From contig JAHLKC010000025.1 of the NCBI GenBank assembly GCA_025449115.1, forward strand, positions 1 through 64,000: a DNA stretch of 64,000 bases. The letters run 5' to 3'. The notes below the pieces were generated by a model. The model saw only the letters and a list, made by a program, of their open reading frames with translations. It was not told where the DNA came from and searched no databases. A program made the position numbers and the translations under genes. Positions within the stretch are counted from its first letter, which is position 1; every line of letters begins with the position of its first letter. The stretch is from Chytridium lagenaria (taxonomy: Eukaryota > Chytridiomycota > Chytridiomycetes > Chytridiales > Chytridiaceae). This document shows, one piece after another, positions 47,804-61,347 of this stretch.

Positions 47804-48575
47804 GGTGATGGAATGCGGAGGAAGGGCGTAGAAACGGTAACGAGAATGACTTTTATAAATCTTGATTTGTCAGAAATGAGTGCGAAGGCGACACCAAAGC
47901 CAGCACGATCCAGCACACACTCTTTTACCCGCTTCAAGAAACTCGATCGAAAACTTGCGTCAGTTGGTTTAAGAAAGATTAAAAGATTCAAGTTAAGGGA
48001 CTTCAAGAATTCAATTCAGCACAAATACACCTTAAAACCTCATTGGAAACCACAGGCAACATACTAAAACACACACACTCACACACACTCACACACACTC
48101 ACACACACACACACACACACACCAATAATGATACAAGAGGGAACGGAGGGATACACATCTAGCCGAAAGCGCAAAAACGCCCTTTAGCGCAGGGGTTTCG
48201 GAGTGAAAGCCAGCAATATAAGAAAGGAGAGTGACAAAAAAAAAAGGGGGGAGGAAGTTGGGGGGACAATACATATAAAGGTAAAGCAAGCCGCAAATCA
48301 TAAAAAAGATAAATAACCGCAAGAAAAAGGAATGGAAAATAATAAAAAGTACATCACAAGTCACCACACTCTCAAAATATACAGGAATAGAGCAAACGAT
48401 AGCAAACGAGAGCAATCAGTTAAGTTAAGAGCTGAAAGAGAAAAAAAATAAAATCCCAGGATAACGGGACAGCCGAGACACAAAATAAATAAGTTTACAA
48501 AAAATGAAATACAGCAAAGAAAAACAATACTCTCAAGATTCTCGCGCAAAAAAAGTGAAAAGTTGAAATCCCACT
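47804..48575. other. Intergenic region with a CA-type microsatellite
   Basis: Upstream region of the hydrolase and 3' flank of the next gene. It carries a microsatellite at 48,069-48,122. No gene seen. Confidence 0.5.
48069..48122. repeat. CA microsatellite with ACACACACTC units
   Basis: Several 10-nt units of ACACACACTC pass into pure CA dinucleotides. Confidence 0.95.
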
Positions 48576-51052
48576 TCATCTCCAACCTTCTGCAAGTCCC
48601 GGTGACATGGACCCTTGATAAGTCTGTGTAGGATGTAAAGGCCCAGCACCCGTCGCCAAAGCCCCCCCAATCATCTGATGCTGCTGCAAAACAGGACTCC
48701 CATACCCTCCCATCCCACCACCCCGAACTCCACCGCGTTGATGCATGGTCTGTGGCAATTGCTCATACTTGTGCATATACTGCATTGGCGACATCTGATG
48801 CCGCGGTAACTGTCCAACAATAAGCCTCCCCCCGATAGGTGGAACACGTGCAGACATGGGTGGGGGTGGAATAAGTCTTGCCAAACTCGGAAGCACCGTC
48901 TTCTTGACCGCATCGTCCTGCGCCATCCCAACAGGCGGCATTGGGGTGACAGAAGAAAGTTCCACCAGCGAGGGAGGAGGGGAGTGGTTGTTAAACCCCT
49001 GGGGTATTGGCGAACGCGTCGCTACCGTATGGCGATCAGAGTCCATCATCACATTTCCCATCCCAGAAGCATTACTTTCATCCATCGACATTCTCCTCTC
49101 ACTCATTCTCCATCCCACGACATCCTCCTTTCACCAATGATATCGACCATTGCCTCTTGCTTCAGGATAGGAGGTAGCCGACGCGGTTGCAGCATCATAG
49201 ACAAATGAATGTTTGCAGATGGCGCAGGCTGTGGAAAGGTGAACATGGAGCCCGTACTTCCACGGCGTTGCTCAAGAAGCGAAGTCTGACTCCTTTCAAA
49301 GAATAGCGGAAGTTGCGGTGATAATGCAGCGTCCAGAGGCTTTGGAGCAAGCGAGGGCCATAAAGAGTTGGTTGAGCCGGCCGCTTCGCGATGATTTCTT
49401 AGACACCCTTCATCACCCTGTTCCACACCACCATCACCCTCCTTATCCCCCCCAATTTCGTTGCGAACTGACGCGTCTATCGCCCTTCCCCCGTCGTTTT
49501 TTACTAGATGTTTCCCTTCGATTTCTTCTTTTTTGGCTTTCTCATCTCTTCCCCCACCACCACCATATCCTCCGTTACAATTCCACACTCTCCTCCTCCG
49601 TCCCCTCGCCTTTCTCAACCATAAACAGCTTCTCAATTTCTTTCTCTGTGCCGTCCTCCATAGGTGGAGGCGGTCCCGGACACCTCCCACTCCTCACATG
49701 TCTCTGCCTCGCATCCATCCTCGTAAACTTTGCTCCACACACGTCACATTCAAAACCCTTGACCCTCGAATGCGTCGCCCCATGTCTCATCAGATCCTGT
49801 CTCCGAAAAAACCCCTCCCCACAATCGGCACAAACATGGCTTCGCGTGAGCTGATGAGACCGGACGTGACTTCTTAGACGTTCTCGTGTCGCAAACGTTT
49901 TACCGCATCGAGGATGATCGCAGGTCCAGGGATGATGTTGATGGTGTGGCGGCGTGTTGCATCCGGGCGATGGTGTGGTCGCAGAAAAAGGCGGCGGCGA
50001 AGCCGCAGGAGATGTATTGGTAGATGTGGCGGCGGAAGACGAGATAGACGTCATTGACTCGTTGGGGGTCGACGTGCCAGAGTCGTCAATGAAAGTCGAG
50101 GAGGTCGATAGAGGTGGATCCGTTTGCATTTTGCGGCCTTGAAAAGACTGTGTAGAAGGCAGTGGTAATCTGCTTTGAGCTTCTTCATCGTTTACGGCCA
50201 GTCCTTTTCTCTTTCGACCAGATCGGGAAGCTACAGGCGTGAGAACTGGTGTTGGCCGGGGAGTCTGCATGGGAGTTGCATTCGGTGTGGGAAGAGTTGC
50301 CATTCCCGGTACCGTATTAGAGAGCTGCGCATCTTCATCTCGCCGCCCAACAGGCTCTAAAGCAATTCCATTAGCCCGAGCTTCTTGTGGTTCCACGGGT
50401 ATTGGTTTTTGATTAAAACCTTGGCCAGATAAACTGGCGAGACCAAGAGGTGGTGAGGGAGAAGGCGAATGGGGTGCATCGGATTGCTGTCCGTTTGCGT
50501 TATTTGACCACTTTTGAACCATGGATGTATTTCGATTCATGCCCATTGAGTCCCGAAAGGCGGTATGCGATGCAGAGTCGATGGCTAATGCATTGGCTCT
50601 TGATGACGGATCCTGTAAGGAAGGCGAATCTGAAAGTGCCACCGCAAGAGCTGCAAGGCTGTCCAAGGCGTTTTTCGGGTTCTGAGCTGCAGAAGTTGCA
50701 GAGGTGCCATTCTGATGTTCACGAGAGTCGTCGTCGAGCAAGGCCGACACAGGAATGCTCTTTTTTGAAAGTTCCATGGTTGCTTGCTCCGAATTCCTCA
50801 TTTTTGCATGCATGCCATTTGCATGGCCCGTGTCAGTCCTCGCCCGCTTGACTTGAGGACTCAAGTTACCTAAGAGCTCTGTCTGCACAGCACCTTGCTC
50901 CATGTCTGTCTCCAGTTCCCACGGCCGCTTCTTCCATGAGGTTGAGGATGAGAAAAGAGGGGTTGCATAGACACTGGGCTGTTTGTCCGGTGGCGTTGCA
51001 TGGTGGATGAAGATTGAGAATACGGTGGCGAGGAAGATGTGGATAAAGTCAT
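48576..51052 (-). CDS. C2H2 regulator with three tandem fingers
   Basis: The start at 51,052 (MTLSTSSSPPYSQSSSTMQ) was chosen over a longer frame because the upstream extension reads as non-coding. A Ser/Pro/Ala/Asn-rich N-terminal half precedes the fingers at about 49,940-49,690: WTCDHPRCGKTFATRERLRSH, HVCADCGEGFFRRQDLMRH and FECDVCGAKFTRMDARQRH, the last ending in Cys (SGRC) instead of a second His. A Pro/Gly/Met-rich C-terminus (SPMQYMHKYEQLPQTMHQRG) ends GLAEGWR at 48,576. No introns, unusual for this window. Shifts near 50,950 (T run), 49,585 and 49,110 (G run) must be bridged. It is probably a sequence-specific transcription factor; targets unknown. Confidence 0.72.
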
Positions 51053-51742
51053 GATATTCTGCGACGAAGTTGGCCATTCGAGCTGTGTCGAATGTAAGAC
51101 GGTGGAGAAGTGTCTGACTGGCATGACATTTGGGACGCGCTTTGCATGCAAGTCTGGCATGCAAGAATCCTCCTCCTGCTTGTCCACACACATCGTACTG
51201 TTTATGAAAGCCCCAGCACGTCGCTCTATTACTCCTTGATGCTCTCTGACCATGTCTTTACAACGCTCCGCCGCAACCTCGACGCCCTCTGTCGCCTGCA
51301 TGTCTAGGTGTCTTGCTTCCGCCAGAACGCAGGACATTAAAAATGAAGGCGATGCAGGTGGTTTTCGTGTCAACTGGAGGAGAAACGGAAAACGGCAAGC
51401 ACCAAGCGTTTTTTGGCGGAATCCCAAAATTGTTTTTTCTCATGACAATTCAGGGCAACGAAGGAGTTAGGTAACAAGTCGACACCTCCAAGCAACGCCA
51501 GCAGCAGGGATGCCAGGCGGTGGCGAAAAAAAGTTGATTTTTATTACTCAGCGGTGGTTTCGCAGCTTCGATGGCTGTCTCAATTTCCTTTTTTATTCAT
51601 TAAATGACGGGAATCGATCCCTTTCTTCAAAGCTTCTTTTCTTCAGTTGCCCCGGCCCTGCCCCCACACTTCAGCATAAGACAAGGGTGGGTGGGGTGGA
51701 CAAAGTTCAAAACGTTTACAACAACAACTGAAGGACACAGGG

Positions 51743-53800
51743 TCATTGCAAACCATCAACGGGCTTCTGATTTTTGCTATCAAACTGACTTCTTCTTAAA
51801 GATTGCAGCTCACGGCTGATCTGAAGCTTGTCTTTGAAGACCATTATCATCTATACAGGTGATGGAATGAGTCAGATTTTGGGATTGAATAAGATATCTA
51901 GGTACTGCTACTTGCCTCAATAAATGCTGCTTGCAGAACAAAGAGTTCTGCAATGAGAGACTTTGACTTCACCTTGCCCTCTTGAACCACTTCTGAAAAC
52001 TTGAGGTTTGCTAGTGCCAGGATTTGTTGAATGACAAGTTCTAGCTCGCGTGAGATGAGAATCGACACTATGCTCGCTGCAAAGAGAATCGCTGCGATGA
52101 CGCAGCCAACGATTATACCTTCGGAAAAGAACAGAAATTTGCGTGAGCTATTAATACCAGAGAGTGGCCAAAGAGAAAAAAAGAAGCGCATGGAAAGAAA
52201 CGACTATAAAAATTGTACCAGTTGTGGTATTTTGAGCTTCGACTTTTCTTCGAACGTCATCCTTGCTCGTACAAACCATGATTATCCAGCTGACGAAATA
52301 AATTCCGTAAACATGAGTAAAGGCAAAGGTTGAGTGTAAGTATCGCAAAAGCTTCCCAATGCCTTACTTGAACTTGAAGGCTTCGAACCGTCGAAAGCTA
52401 ATGTACCACGACGTCGGAGTGCCTACTTTCCACGTTGTGAGTGTATGATCTGGTATGTTCTGAAGCGTGAGGTCACTTGAAGATGATCGTAATTGCTGAC
52501 AGTAACTTCTCAGAGATACCATGTACGGGTCTGATGAGGTATTGAACGTAACAACACGTCCAGTAACAGCATTCTCAGTGTACTATGCAAAATCCAGAAT
52601 GAATCGCAAGTGTACACTACGTTAAATGTTGCAACAGAGGAGCCGATAACCTGTCCTGATAAAGTCTAAAAACACTACTTAAAAAATAGACCAAGGAGCG
52701 AAAAATTAAATCGATTGACGACGATATCTTACGTCTAGAATAAATACTTGACTGGAATAACCTAAACTGTGGGCGATCTCTTTAAGTAACTTTGCAATGA
52801 AACTTAGATCCCAGTCGTTGCCAACCACCGCAAGTAAACCGTCTTGCCCTCGTCCAACAGAATTGTTGCGACTCGCGGGTGAGCTTGTATTGTATACGGC
52901 TTTAGAAGCTGAGACCCATTGGCGCAAGATGTTGTCAAAGAAGGTCTTAGTTGGGTGTAAGTATGGCGTTAAAACGACTGCACAAACAGTATAAGGCTCT
53001 GTGACGGCTTCTCCATCCGGAGACGCCATAGCCATTAGGCTGGTGTCGTCAAACCCTTCTCTCCACATGGAAATATTGCTATCGAGTCTGATTACGTTCC
53101 CAAACCGGTCGCCTGTGTAGGTCAGAGACTTTTTGGTCATAATCATAAAAAAAAATACTTAGTAGTTACTCGCCTTCCAAAAATAATGCTGAAATGATAC
53201 GTACTGTTAAGCCGATCTGCGCCCAGCCTTCAACGCGTTCAGGCATGACTGAGATGGTAGTTGTTCCATTAGGCAAGACAGTGGTTCCATTGTAAGCGGG
53301 CCAGAACGCCCATCCCCATAATTCAGCCAAAGGAGTAGTGTAGTAAAAGTCTGTCGTGTAATCAGAACTTTGACAGATGATTAAGTAAAGCAGCTTTAAC
53401 TTTAGAGTTGTCCTTACTATGCAATCAAATCTGCCAACATGTGCTGAAGAGTATCTGATTCAAGTTGTGGACTATGCGTGTATAACCCTCTTTCCCATTT
53501 TTCAACCTGGGACTGTCGCGCACTATTTAAAACTCGTGCCTTTTCCAATAGCACTGAATGAACGCTAGCTGCCTTTCCTACTATCAAGGAGATGGCCAAT
53601 TCTTCGAGAGAGTTGTTGGCTGTGGAGTATGTAAGGTACCTTTGTAAGATATCTGGCGCTCCTCAATCGATCCCATTCCCAGTATCGAGGCACACTTCGT
53701 AGACGAGCAAAAGTTGTGGGGAACTCAGAGACATTCAACGCTCACTTGCGGTAAATCCGTACATTCCACAAAAAAAAAAAAATTGACCGTTAACGGCAAA
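51743..53800 (-). CDS. Single-pass receptor with an extracellular sensory domain, no effector
   Basis: At least six exons, 5' end not resolved. Reading inwards: NNSLEELAISLIVGKAASVH (a long helix), SDYTTDFYYTTPLAELWGW, PERVEGWAQIGL, YTGDRFGNVIRLDSNISMW, AVYNTSSPA, LGYSSQVFILD and SYCQQLRSSSSDL. This helix followed by alternating mixed strands with N-glycosylation sites resembles a double-Cache sensor domain. A membrane helix (GIIVGCVIAAILFAASIVSI) and a HAMP-like juxtamembrane coil follow. The last exon gives FKDKLQISRELQSL and ends at 51,743. No cyclase or kinase domain follows, so it may signal through a partner or be truncated. The Cache assignment is inference. Confidence 0.6.
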
Positions 53801-54421
53801 ACCATACTAAGTGACTGATTACAAAGGAAGTTAATATTGCATTATGATACATATGCTCAAGATACTTGAGAAATCATGAAAAATCAATTCACCACTTGAA
53901 AATGACCGGAACTTCTTCAACAACTCTGCCCATCCACACAACGGAGAATTTGTCCTGGAGATATGCTCTATGAGTGGAGATAGTCCAGGTCTCTCTTCCC
54001 CCAAGCGTTGTTGTACCGATGAGACCCACACATAAGCTATAATACATTCTGTGGGCATCGTGCGTGAAACAAATACACGCTTATGTTTAAGGATGGGCTT
54101 GGTCTGGTTGGGCCAACCAAAGTAGAAAAAAATAAAAAAAATAAAAATAGAAGCGCGCCTGCCCTGGCTCAGCGGCGCACTCCTCAATTAATAAAGACTC
54201 CAGAGTCCACTGGCGTCCAGCGCCCAGCAAAGTATTAGAGGCTTGAAGGAGTCAAGCATTAGATAGATATATTAGTAAATATTTAAATACTCTCCAACAA
54301 AATCTTGTTAACAAAGCTGTTCATGTCCGATACCTAAGAAAGAAATCTCATTCAAAGTCCGCTTGAAAGAAGTTTGACAATTGTCGATGAGGCAACAGTG
54401 TTGACTGAGACAACTCTCGAT
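53801..54421. other. Divergent upstream region
   Basis: Lies between two divergent genes. A minus-strand open frame (54,187-53,831) may hold the missing first exon of the receptor; I cannot fix a splice site. The string TGGCTCAGCGG near 54,160 resembles a tRNA A-box, but no B-box follows. Confidence 0.35.
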
Positions 54422-57400
54422 ATGTTGAACTCCTTCATCAACCTCGGCACCTCCTTCACTACGCCGTTCAAATCTGGCGTCAAGACGAGGTATGAGGCCT
54501 TTACGGATCACTGTGACCACGTTAAGGCCTACTACAGTAGGAGGAAAGTCGCAGGTGAACTTTTCCGTCAGTTCATGTTCATTGTTGTGGTCCTTGATGA
54601 GATGTCGGGCTGACATGGCTATGCGATTTAATTAGATGCACGCAAAAGCAGATCCGGAAACTCATTCCGACCCAACCCTCAAGTCCCGCATATCTCGCAG
54701 ACCAATTTACCGCACCACCTTTCTCTCATAGCTCGATATCTGAAGGAAGAAGATGATGAGATGTTCTATCTCAGTCAAGAACGAGTGAGCCTGGGTCGGA
54801 TGCAGAAGATGAAGAAGGTCGAGCAGGTCTTGATTTGAGGAGGAAGCGAAGAGAAGGGAGTATCGGTAAGGGAAACAAGGCTTTGGAGTTGAGTCCCTGC
54901 TTGGAGCTCCTCTTTCAATCTGGTTTTCTACGTTTTCTTGTCGATGCGGCTGAAAAAGACGTAAGCTTACATATTGTCTATTTCTTCATCATCATCATGC
55001 ATATATTAACCTTTAAATGATAAGGACCCTCCGGGCATGCACCAGCAAACTTTAGACACATTCTCTCTCATAATCCGAAATCTCTCCCAATCCCGTGCTC
55101 TTTTGGCCGAAACAACTTTCGGAAGGGCACTATCAAGGCTGCTTGGTATACCTATACCATCCGCCTATATCACTCTGCCGCCTTTACCACTTAAACAGCC
55201 CTTATCAGAGGATGGGCAACAGTCTCAAAGGAACGTAAATTGAAGTTTTGGGGCTCTAAATCGTCATCAACCTCATTCATCCACCGTGGAGTCACGCCAG
55301 CACAGGAAGGAATTGGCAAAGAACCAGGATTATTCCTTAAAAAGACTTCGACATCATCTCTGCTGTCAATTAGCTCAGAGGAAGCAGCCGGTGCTCTTCA
55401 AGATGCTTTGACGGAACCTAAAATATCGAAATGGGAGGATAAAGAGACTTACGTGGACTTCCCAACAGATCAAATCATTGGAAAATTGTTGCTGGAAATG
55501 ATTGCAGACGATGGATTAGAGGAATCAAGTGACGACGACGACGTGGAAGACGAAAGGAAAGAGAGAAATGATGATCAACTTGCATTGGGTATGGCGGCAT
55601 GGTGGATGGGTAGCGGAGAATACGCCGCCACATCAAATGAGCGGCCTGAATCCAGGCGACCCAGTTTTGCTCTTCCCAATCAAAAGTCGGATGCGACCAT
55701 CGTCACATCTCCACCATCTCGTTCTGCTTCCATGCTAGCGCTTCTGCCAACGGAACCGACTTCTCCAGTTATCTCTTCAGCTCACCTTGAGATTGGCCGT
55801 GCAGCTGGAAGTCTTTCTAACAGCATCCTCCGAATCCTTACAAAATCTCCTCGTCTCACACGCATGTTCTTGGAAAGCGTTACTCCTCCTTCTTTGTTTA
55901 TCCCGAGTGTTGATGCAAATATAAAATCGACGGACGGAACCTTGCCGCGATGGTCCCATGCTTCGGATGATACAGAGCGTGAAAGTTTTGAGCAGAGCGA
56001 GGTAACGGTGGTGAAGAAGAGGACGGTGCCGGAACGTTTTAGGCCATTGGAGACAGCTATGGAGCTTATGGGGCATAGTGGTGCCCTCGGACGGATTGGA
56101 AGAGAGACAGTTATTGTAGCGGTTGAGTTACTTGCTGCCATCTCCAAGGAGTGCCTTAAAGGTACAGAATACAACTTTTCCTCCTGAACCGTAGATTCTT
56201 GTATTATACATATGTACATTCTACACGAAATTGGAAAACTTCTAATTTCCTTACTCTCATATCAGAATCTTCGGTAAACGCTCTTAATTCTCTAGACGAA
56301 GTCGAACTCCCGGTTCTTTATGGAGATTATCTATCCTACATTGTACATCATTCGCAACTACCGTCCCTTTTGGTAAATATCTTTTTCAACGGACCATGAT
56401 ATTCCTGGGACTTATAGTAACATTTCACCACAGGCGCAAGAGCTGGCTATCCGCTTCTCTGAAATCCCTGGTTTGCGATTACAAGTTAGATCACTGTCAA
56501 AGTCTTCAAATATTGCTGAAAATACCGAATATGCGGAGAAAAGGTTTTAAAAATTCTTAAAAACTCACTGGTTTTAGTTTTGCTAATACAATTTTTGAAA
56601 CCAAGTCGTGCATCCCTCAAACACGCTCTCGGCTCGTTCTTAAGGTTCTGGGCATTTATCGACGCGATTCTAGAGGTTGCATTCAAGAAAAGCACAGTGT
56701 AGACCGAAATAAAGAAGAAACAGGTGGCGTCATGCTTGGCGACGCCATTTGCGAGGCAGTGGCAAAGCAATTTTGGACACCTTGGTATTAAAAGAATGTC
56801 GAAAAGGGTCCGTTTGAAAGAGATCTTTTTTAATGATTTGGTCGTAATTCGTCATCATCTCAGACATCTAAATTTTATCCCCGAATAGAACTTCAACTAG
56901 ATCTCGAAACGCGATCGTTATAATTGTAGCTGTGATGGAACGAACGATCTCTGGAACGTTAAAGACGTGTCTCGTTCGTGAGATGGCGACAGTGGATGGA
57001 GCGCTTGAAGGGATTATTTCGCATTTCGATCCATCGTTATTCAAGGCAGAGGTATTATTTTATCACATTACCCATTGGCTTAGTGATATTGTAGCCAATG
57101 TTTTCGGCAAAGCTTCTTGATCTTGTTGAGGGCTTACTTTCGGGCGGAAATATGATTGCGACTCGTCTTTTGGGGACGTGGTATTCCCCGGATACGATCG
57201 ATATGACCACAGACGCGTATGCGGCAAATCGTTCTGTCGTTCGCGACACTTTTGTCAGGTAAAAAAGTTCTTATTTACCATAATCGCCTGCGGGTTTAAC
57301 TGATACTAATTGCAATTGCAGCCTACTATCCGCCCTGGGTCCTTTAGTCCCAGAAGAGGCTGAATCCCCGCTTGATGATCTCGACTCATACATTCTTGCT

Positions 57401-58275
57401 GCTCTCGAGCATAAAAGGCAAAGAGATGGTCAGAAAGCGGCTGTAAAGCAATCGACACAATCATTGGAAACGCGTCGTGAAGGGTTGATTGTGCAAAAGC
57501 TTCCGTTCCTCATTTCGCTGTTTGCAGAAGACAACGGACGGGAAAGAATGGCAATAAGGATTGCCCTTCTCTTGGAGACGATGGGATACTTGTGTAGTCT
57601 GGATGGAGTTGTAAAGACTGGGCATCTCCTTATCAAGGTAAATGCATGCTCTTGGATTTTAAAACTTCTACTTTTGTCTAATATACGTAACAGGCTCTGG
57701 AGAAAACCCGCCACTATTTTCCGTCGCAAGATAGTGTCGCCAGCATCACTGAGGCACAAAATCTCTCAAAGGCCTCAACCATCCGTCAAAACTCCCTCTC
57801 ATCCACATCCGACTCTGGTTCATCCACCCAATTCCCTCCATTAATTGAACGTGTCGCCTCCATCACGCGTCTAGACCGCATCCGAACCGCTCAACCGGCC
57901 CTGCAGTGGATCATGAAAGGTTTAGACGATAAACGCCGTGAAAGCCCAACTTCCTCTTCTGGAAAAGTATCAACAGACCCTGATACTGGGTCTGTCGCGT
58001 CATGGTTTGCAGGCGGCGCCTGGACAGCCTCCGCTTCAACCTTGTTTGGTGTCGATGGTACAAGTTTTTCCTCTGAATTCATCAATCCGAATCCAGAGAA
58101 AGAACAAACATATGAAAAGCTCCGGAAAGGAAGCGTAAATCCATCTGTTGGGTTAAGCGCACTTCAGGCCGCCACCAAATCTCTTGCTGGAAGTATAATG
58201 GTGAGGTTTGGAAGATTTGCGGATATGCCCTCTCCACAAGCTGGCTATGACGAGGAAGACTACATCTGGAACTGA
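54422..58275 (+). CDS. FHIP-like (RAI16/FAM160) protein, FTS-Hook complex subunit
   Basis: FHIP proteins join Hook and FTS to link endosomes to dynein. The start at 54,422 reads MLNSFINLGTSFTTPF ... CDHVKAYY. After an intron comes PHISQTNLPHHLSLIARYLK, then SPCLELLFQSGFLRFLVDAA and DPPGMHQQTLDTFSLIIRNL. This CLE-x2-LLQ ... PPGM-x-QQ signature is typical of FHIP. Later parts: a 315-codon frame (55,240-56,187) with an acidic segment and VERFRPLETAMELMG, then DEVELPVLYGDYLSYIVHH, LVEGLLSGGNMIATRLLGTW and a C-terminus ending AGYDEEDYIWN (58,275). A frame shift lies near 54,770. The middle (56,400-56,930) is hard to thread. The family call rests on the N-terminal third; the rest is long and divergent. 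Confidence 0.6.
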
Positions 58276-58569
58276 TTTTAATAATATGTTATAATTTGAA
58301 TGGAGATTGCCTGATTTACGTTAAGCGGAGATGCGACAGGGCAGTTGAAAAAGTGAAAGGATGCCCATGCAATTCACGTAAGGCATCGTAAAGGATACAT
58401 TAAACCTTGTTTGAAAGTGAACTCATCAGGAGGAGCCAGTGCCTCGCATACTACAAACATTTTCTAGGGAAGCGTTGGGAAAAGGTGATCTAGCCTTTGG
58501 CGGAGTCGCGGGAAAGGAAGGATCTGGTGGCAAGGTGGAGGCGGTGGAGAGGCAATATATCCACATTCG
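58276..58569. other. Intergenic region
   Basis: Short spacer between two + strand genes. No feature seen beyond presumed promoter sequence. Confidence 0.5.
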
Positions 58570-61347
58570 ATGCCTGACGTCGTCGGTTCCGCTGAGGCGG
58601 CAGAGATTGAAGCAAATCCTCGAACCATTTCCATTTCGTTTCCTGCGGCATCAGGACAAGCAGAGGGCCATGTTAGACCGCTGGCGGAATTGGAGACTGA
58701 CGTAACGGTTGCTGAGGTCATTAGACGGAAGATACGAAGTCGTCGGCATCGTAATCGGAGTAGTCTCTGGTCGCTTCTAAAAGTTCAATTATCGATTGTG
58801 GCGAAAGTGCTTCCGGCGGCGGCCATCAGTATTGCCATGCTTTATGGAATACATAAAAGCATAGTTCTGGCACCGGAATGGATGTATCCATCGACTTATC
58901 TCGCCATTGTCTGCACGGCCATGTTTGAGGCAGTTCTGTTGCTCTTCATGTGTTGAAGGAGGTGAGCTTGATTATGGGAATCTTTTTTTCTGACAAGGGA
59001 AACGTGCAGATAAATTTAAAAGTCGTCTCCACTCAATTCTTCACGGCTGCAATTCACATTGGAATTCCCGTCGGCGCCGTCTTTCTTTTGCACCATAAAT
59101 ACGAGCGAACTTACTTGCAAAATCAAGTCAGTTTTATTTTTGTTTTTCTCTATTTTGTGCAGTTTTATATATTTTTATTTGGAATGCATGAGACATTAAG
59201 GAGGTTTTACCTATAATTTTACTTTTAGGTGTTTGTAGTAGCCGATGTATTATCTTACATGTGAGTTTAGCTAACATTATCTTATTTCTTTGGATTTCTG
59301 AATATCGACGGAATTTGACGCTTAATCTTTATGCAGGATATCTACCACAGTGTGGCATTTCAGGTGACTTGATGACCTCATCTTCATTTTTCTTTAACAC
59401 TGTCCAGACTCCGACCCAGCAAGTACAGGCTTGAAAGTGGTGCTGCATTCCGAAGTAGAATGGCGGAAATGACTAAATTCATGATACTAAGTAAATCCTA
59501 CTCCTCTCGCCTGTCTAAATAATTAACACCATTTCTTTCAGGTGTTTTAACATCATGGGTTGCTCTGTTGACATGGTTGGCTTGTCCTAGGCTTCTTTAA
59601 TTCTACTAATGGTCCGTCCAGGTATTTCCCAGTGTTGGTGACTCAGATCAATCTTTTTCAATTACGAAATGGATCATTCTGGACGCAGTTTGGGGTGCAG
59701 GCGGCGTTGTCTGCAGCCATCACGTCGATCCAGCTAGTCCAGATAAAACTTCTTGAAAATTTTACAAGTACGTTCGTTTTTTATTTTCAGCCCGTTTTGT
59801 TGCTCATTGATGTTGTTTTTTTTAAACCTTTTATCTTGTCGTGGCATAAACATCACTGCGTGGTTATCTGATATGATGCAGGTACCGATGAGTTCCGAGC
59901 AGCAGCATTGACGATGATGTACTCCTATCTTTTGTAAGAAATCCTTTATTCAATGCTTTTACGTCAAAGTGGCAAACCTTCTCACCTTCTCACCTTCTTT
60001 TCATCGTATACCTGTCACTAGATTTGGAATGCCAAGCAAGGTAAAAAAAAAAAAGGCCCTCATACGATTTTGGCAAAGAAAAACACAAAAAAAAAACAGA
60101 CACTACCCGATTTTTTACTAAACAAGCCATTCTTTTCCAAATCTCAAGGTTATTCGATTGTACGGAGGCTTCGAGGAGGCTCGGAATGACACTCTCTACT
60201 GGATTCTCGTCATTGGCAATATTGTTTTTAACAAAGTGATGCCTCGAATCATGGGATTATTAGTCTACCAACGTCACCTCCTCTCCAAGATATTAAAAGT
60301 GGATATCGAAGACGTGAAATCCGGTGCAAACCAGCCCAAACACGTAGATACCCTAGAAATAGATGATCCATCGACCTTGCCCGACTGTGAAGAAGCTCTA
60401 AAGGATATTCACGCTCAGGACCGAAATAACTCCACATCCAAGACACTTCGCCACACTTCCCTCCCGTCCCTCACCACTGTCAATGACACCGAGTTCCTCA
60501 ATCGCCTCTCTCACCATTCAAGTCAAACACCATCAAAGTTAAAAGCACCACTCTATGAATCATATCTTCCACAGAGGATCTCGTTACCGCATAGAGATAC
60601 GGTGAGGTTTCGGGATGATACGGTGGAACCGAGATCGCCAGCGACTATTCATGCTGGGGAACAACGACAGCCGTCAACATTGACACAAGGAGGAGTGTCG
60701 TTTGGGACTTCAGGGTTCTCGATTGACGCGGACTCGAATACAGCGTTAAATGCTATCGGTAAATCCGTACAAAGCAAGAAGAAGCACTTGAAGTTTGATT
60801 TAGGTGGGGTTATTTTTTTCGTCATATCAAATATTACACAGAGGATTGGGGTGAATTGCTGGTATCTGACAGGTTTCATTTTTTTGTTGCTCAAAGACAT
60901 GTACTCGGTGTATATCGAGGATCAAGCCATGGTCGACTTACTTGGGTATGTCTCATCCCCCCCCCCCCTGCACACCCTTCAGTTATTAAACATAACCCCC
61001 CAAACCCCACAGCATTTTCTTCGCATCAGGTTTCACCTTTATATACGCCTACGAGATATTCGGTTCCGAAGAATCCAGCAAAGCCTTTGTCCGTTACTCT
61101 CCTCTCTGGCGATGTCTCCCCATCCTCGTTCTCCAAATCATTGCCGAAATAGCATTATGCAGGCTAGAGAAATACTGTGGTAAGTCCCTATCCCTTTGAA
61201 GCGTTTTTTGTTGAAATTTTTTGTTAAGGGTTTCGGGTGTACGATGGGAAACGGCTTGAAGTGGGGTATATTTATGCAGTGGCGCTGGCGGCTGTGTCGA
61301 GTGGGCTTTGGACGGCGGTGGGGATTTATGGGTTCAAGTTTATTTAA
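58570..61347 (+). CDS. Polytopic membrane protein, function unknown
   Basis: Starts MPDVVGSAEAAEIEANP, with a basic patch (RRKIRSRRHRNRSS) before the first helix. Hydrophobic segments: AAAISIAMLYGIH, TYLAIVCTAMFEAVLLLFM, AAIHIGIPVGAVFLLHH, SWVALLTWLACP, a stretch near LSAAITSIQLVQ, TLYWILVIGNIVFNKVM, WYLTGFIFLLLKDMY, IFFASGFTFIYAYEIF, PILVLQIIAEIALC and GYIYAVALAAVSSGLW, so eight to ten helices. A soluble Ser/Thr-rich loop of about 200 residues (60,290-60,780) sits before the last four helices. About twelve introns. It ends YGFKFI-TAA. No transporter or receptor family recognised. Confidence 0.65.

Noticed and set aside
50870..51427. 185-codon minus-strand protein
   Set aside because: Its last third is the true N-terminus of the three-finger regulator in a shifted frame; the upstream part looks like 5' UTR.
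54150..54230. A-box-like TGGCTCAGCGG suggesting a tRNA
   Set aside because: No B-box or closing stem within tRNA distance.
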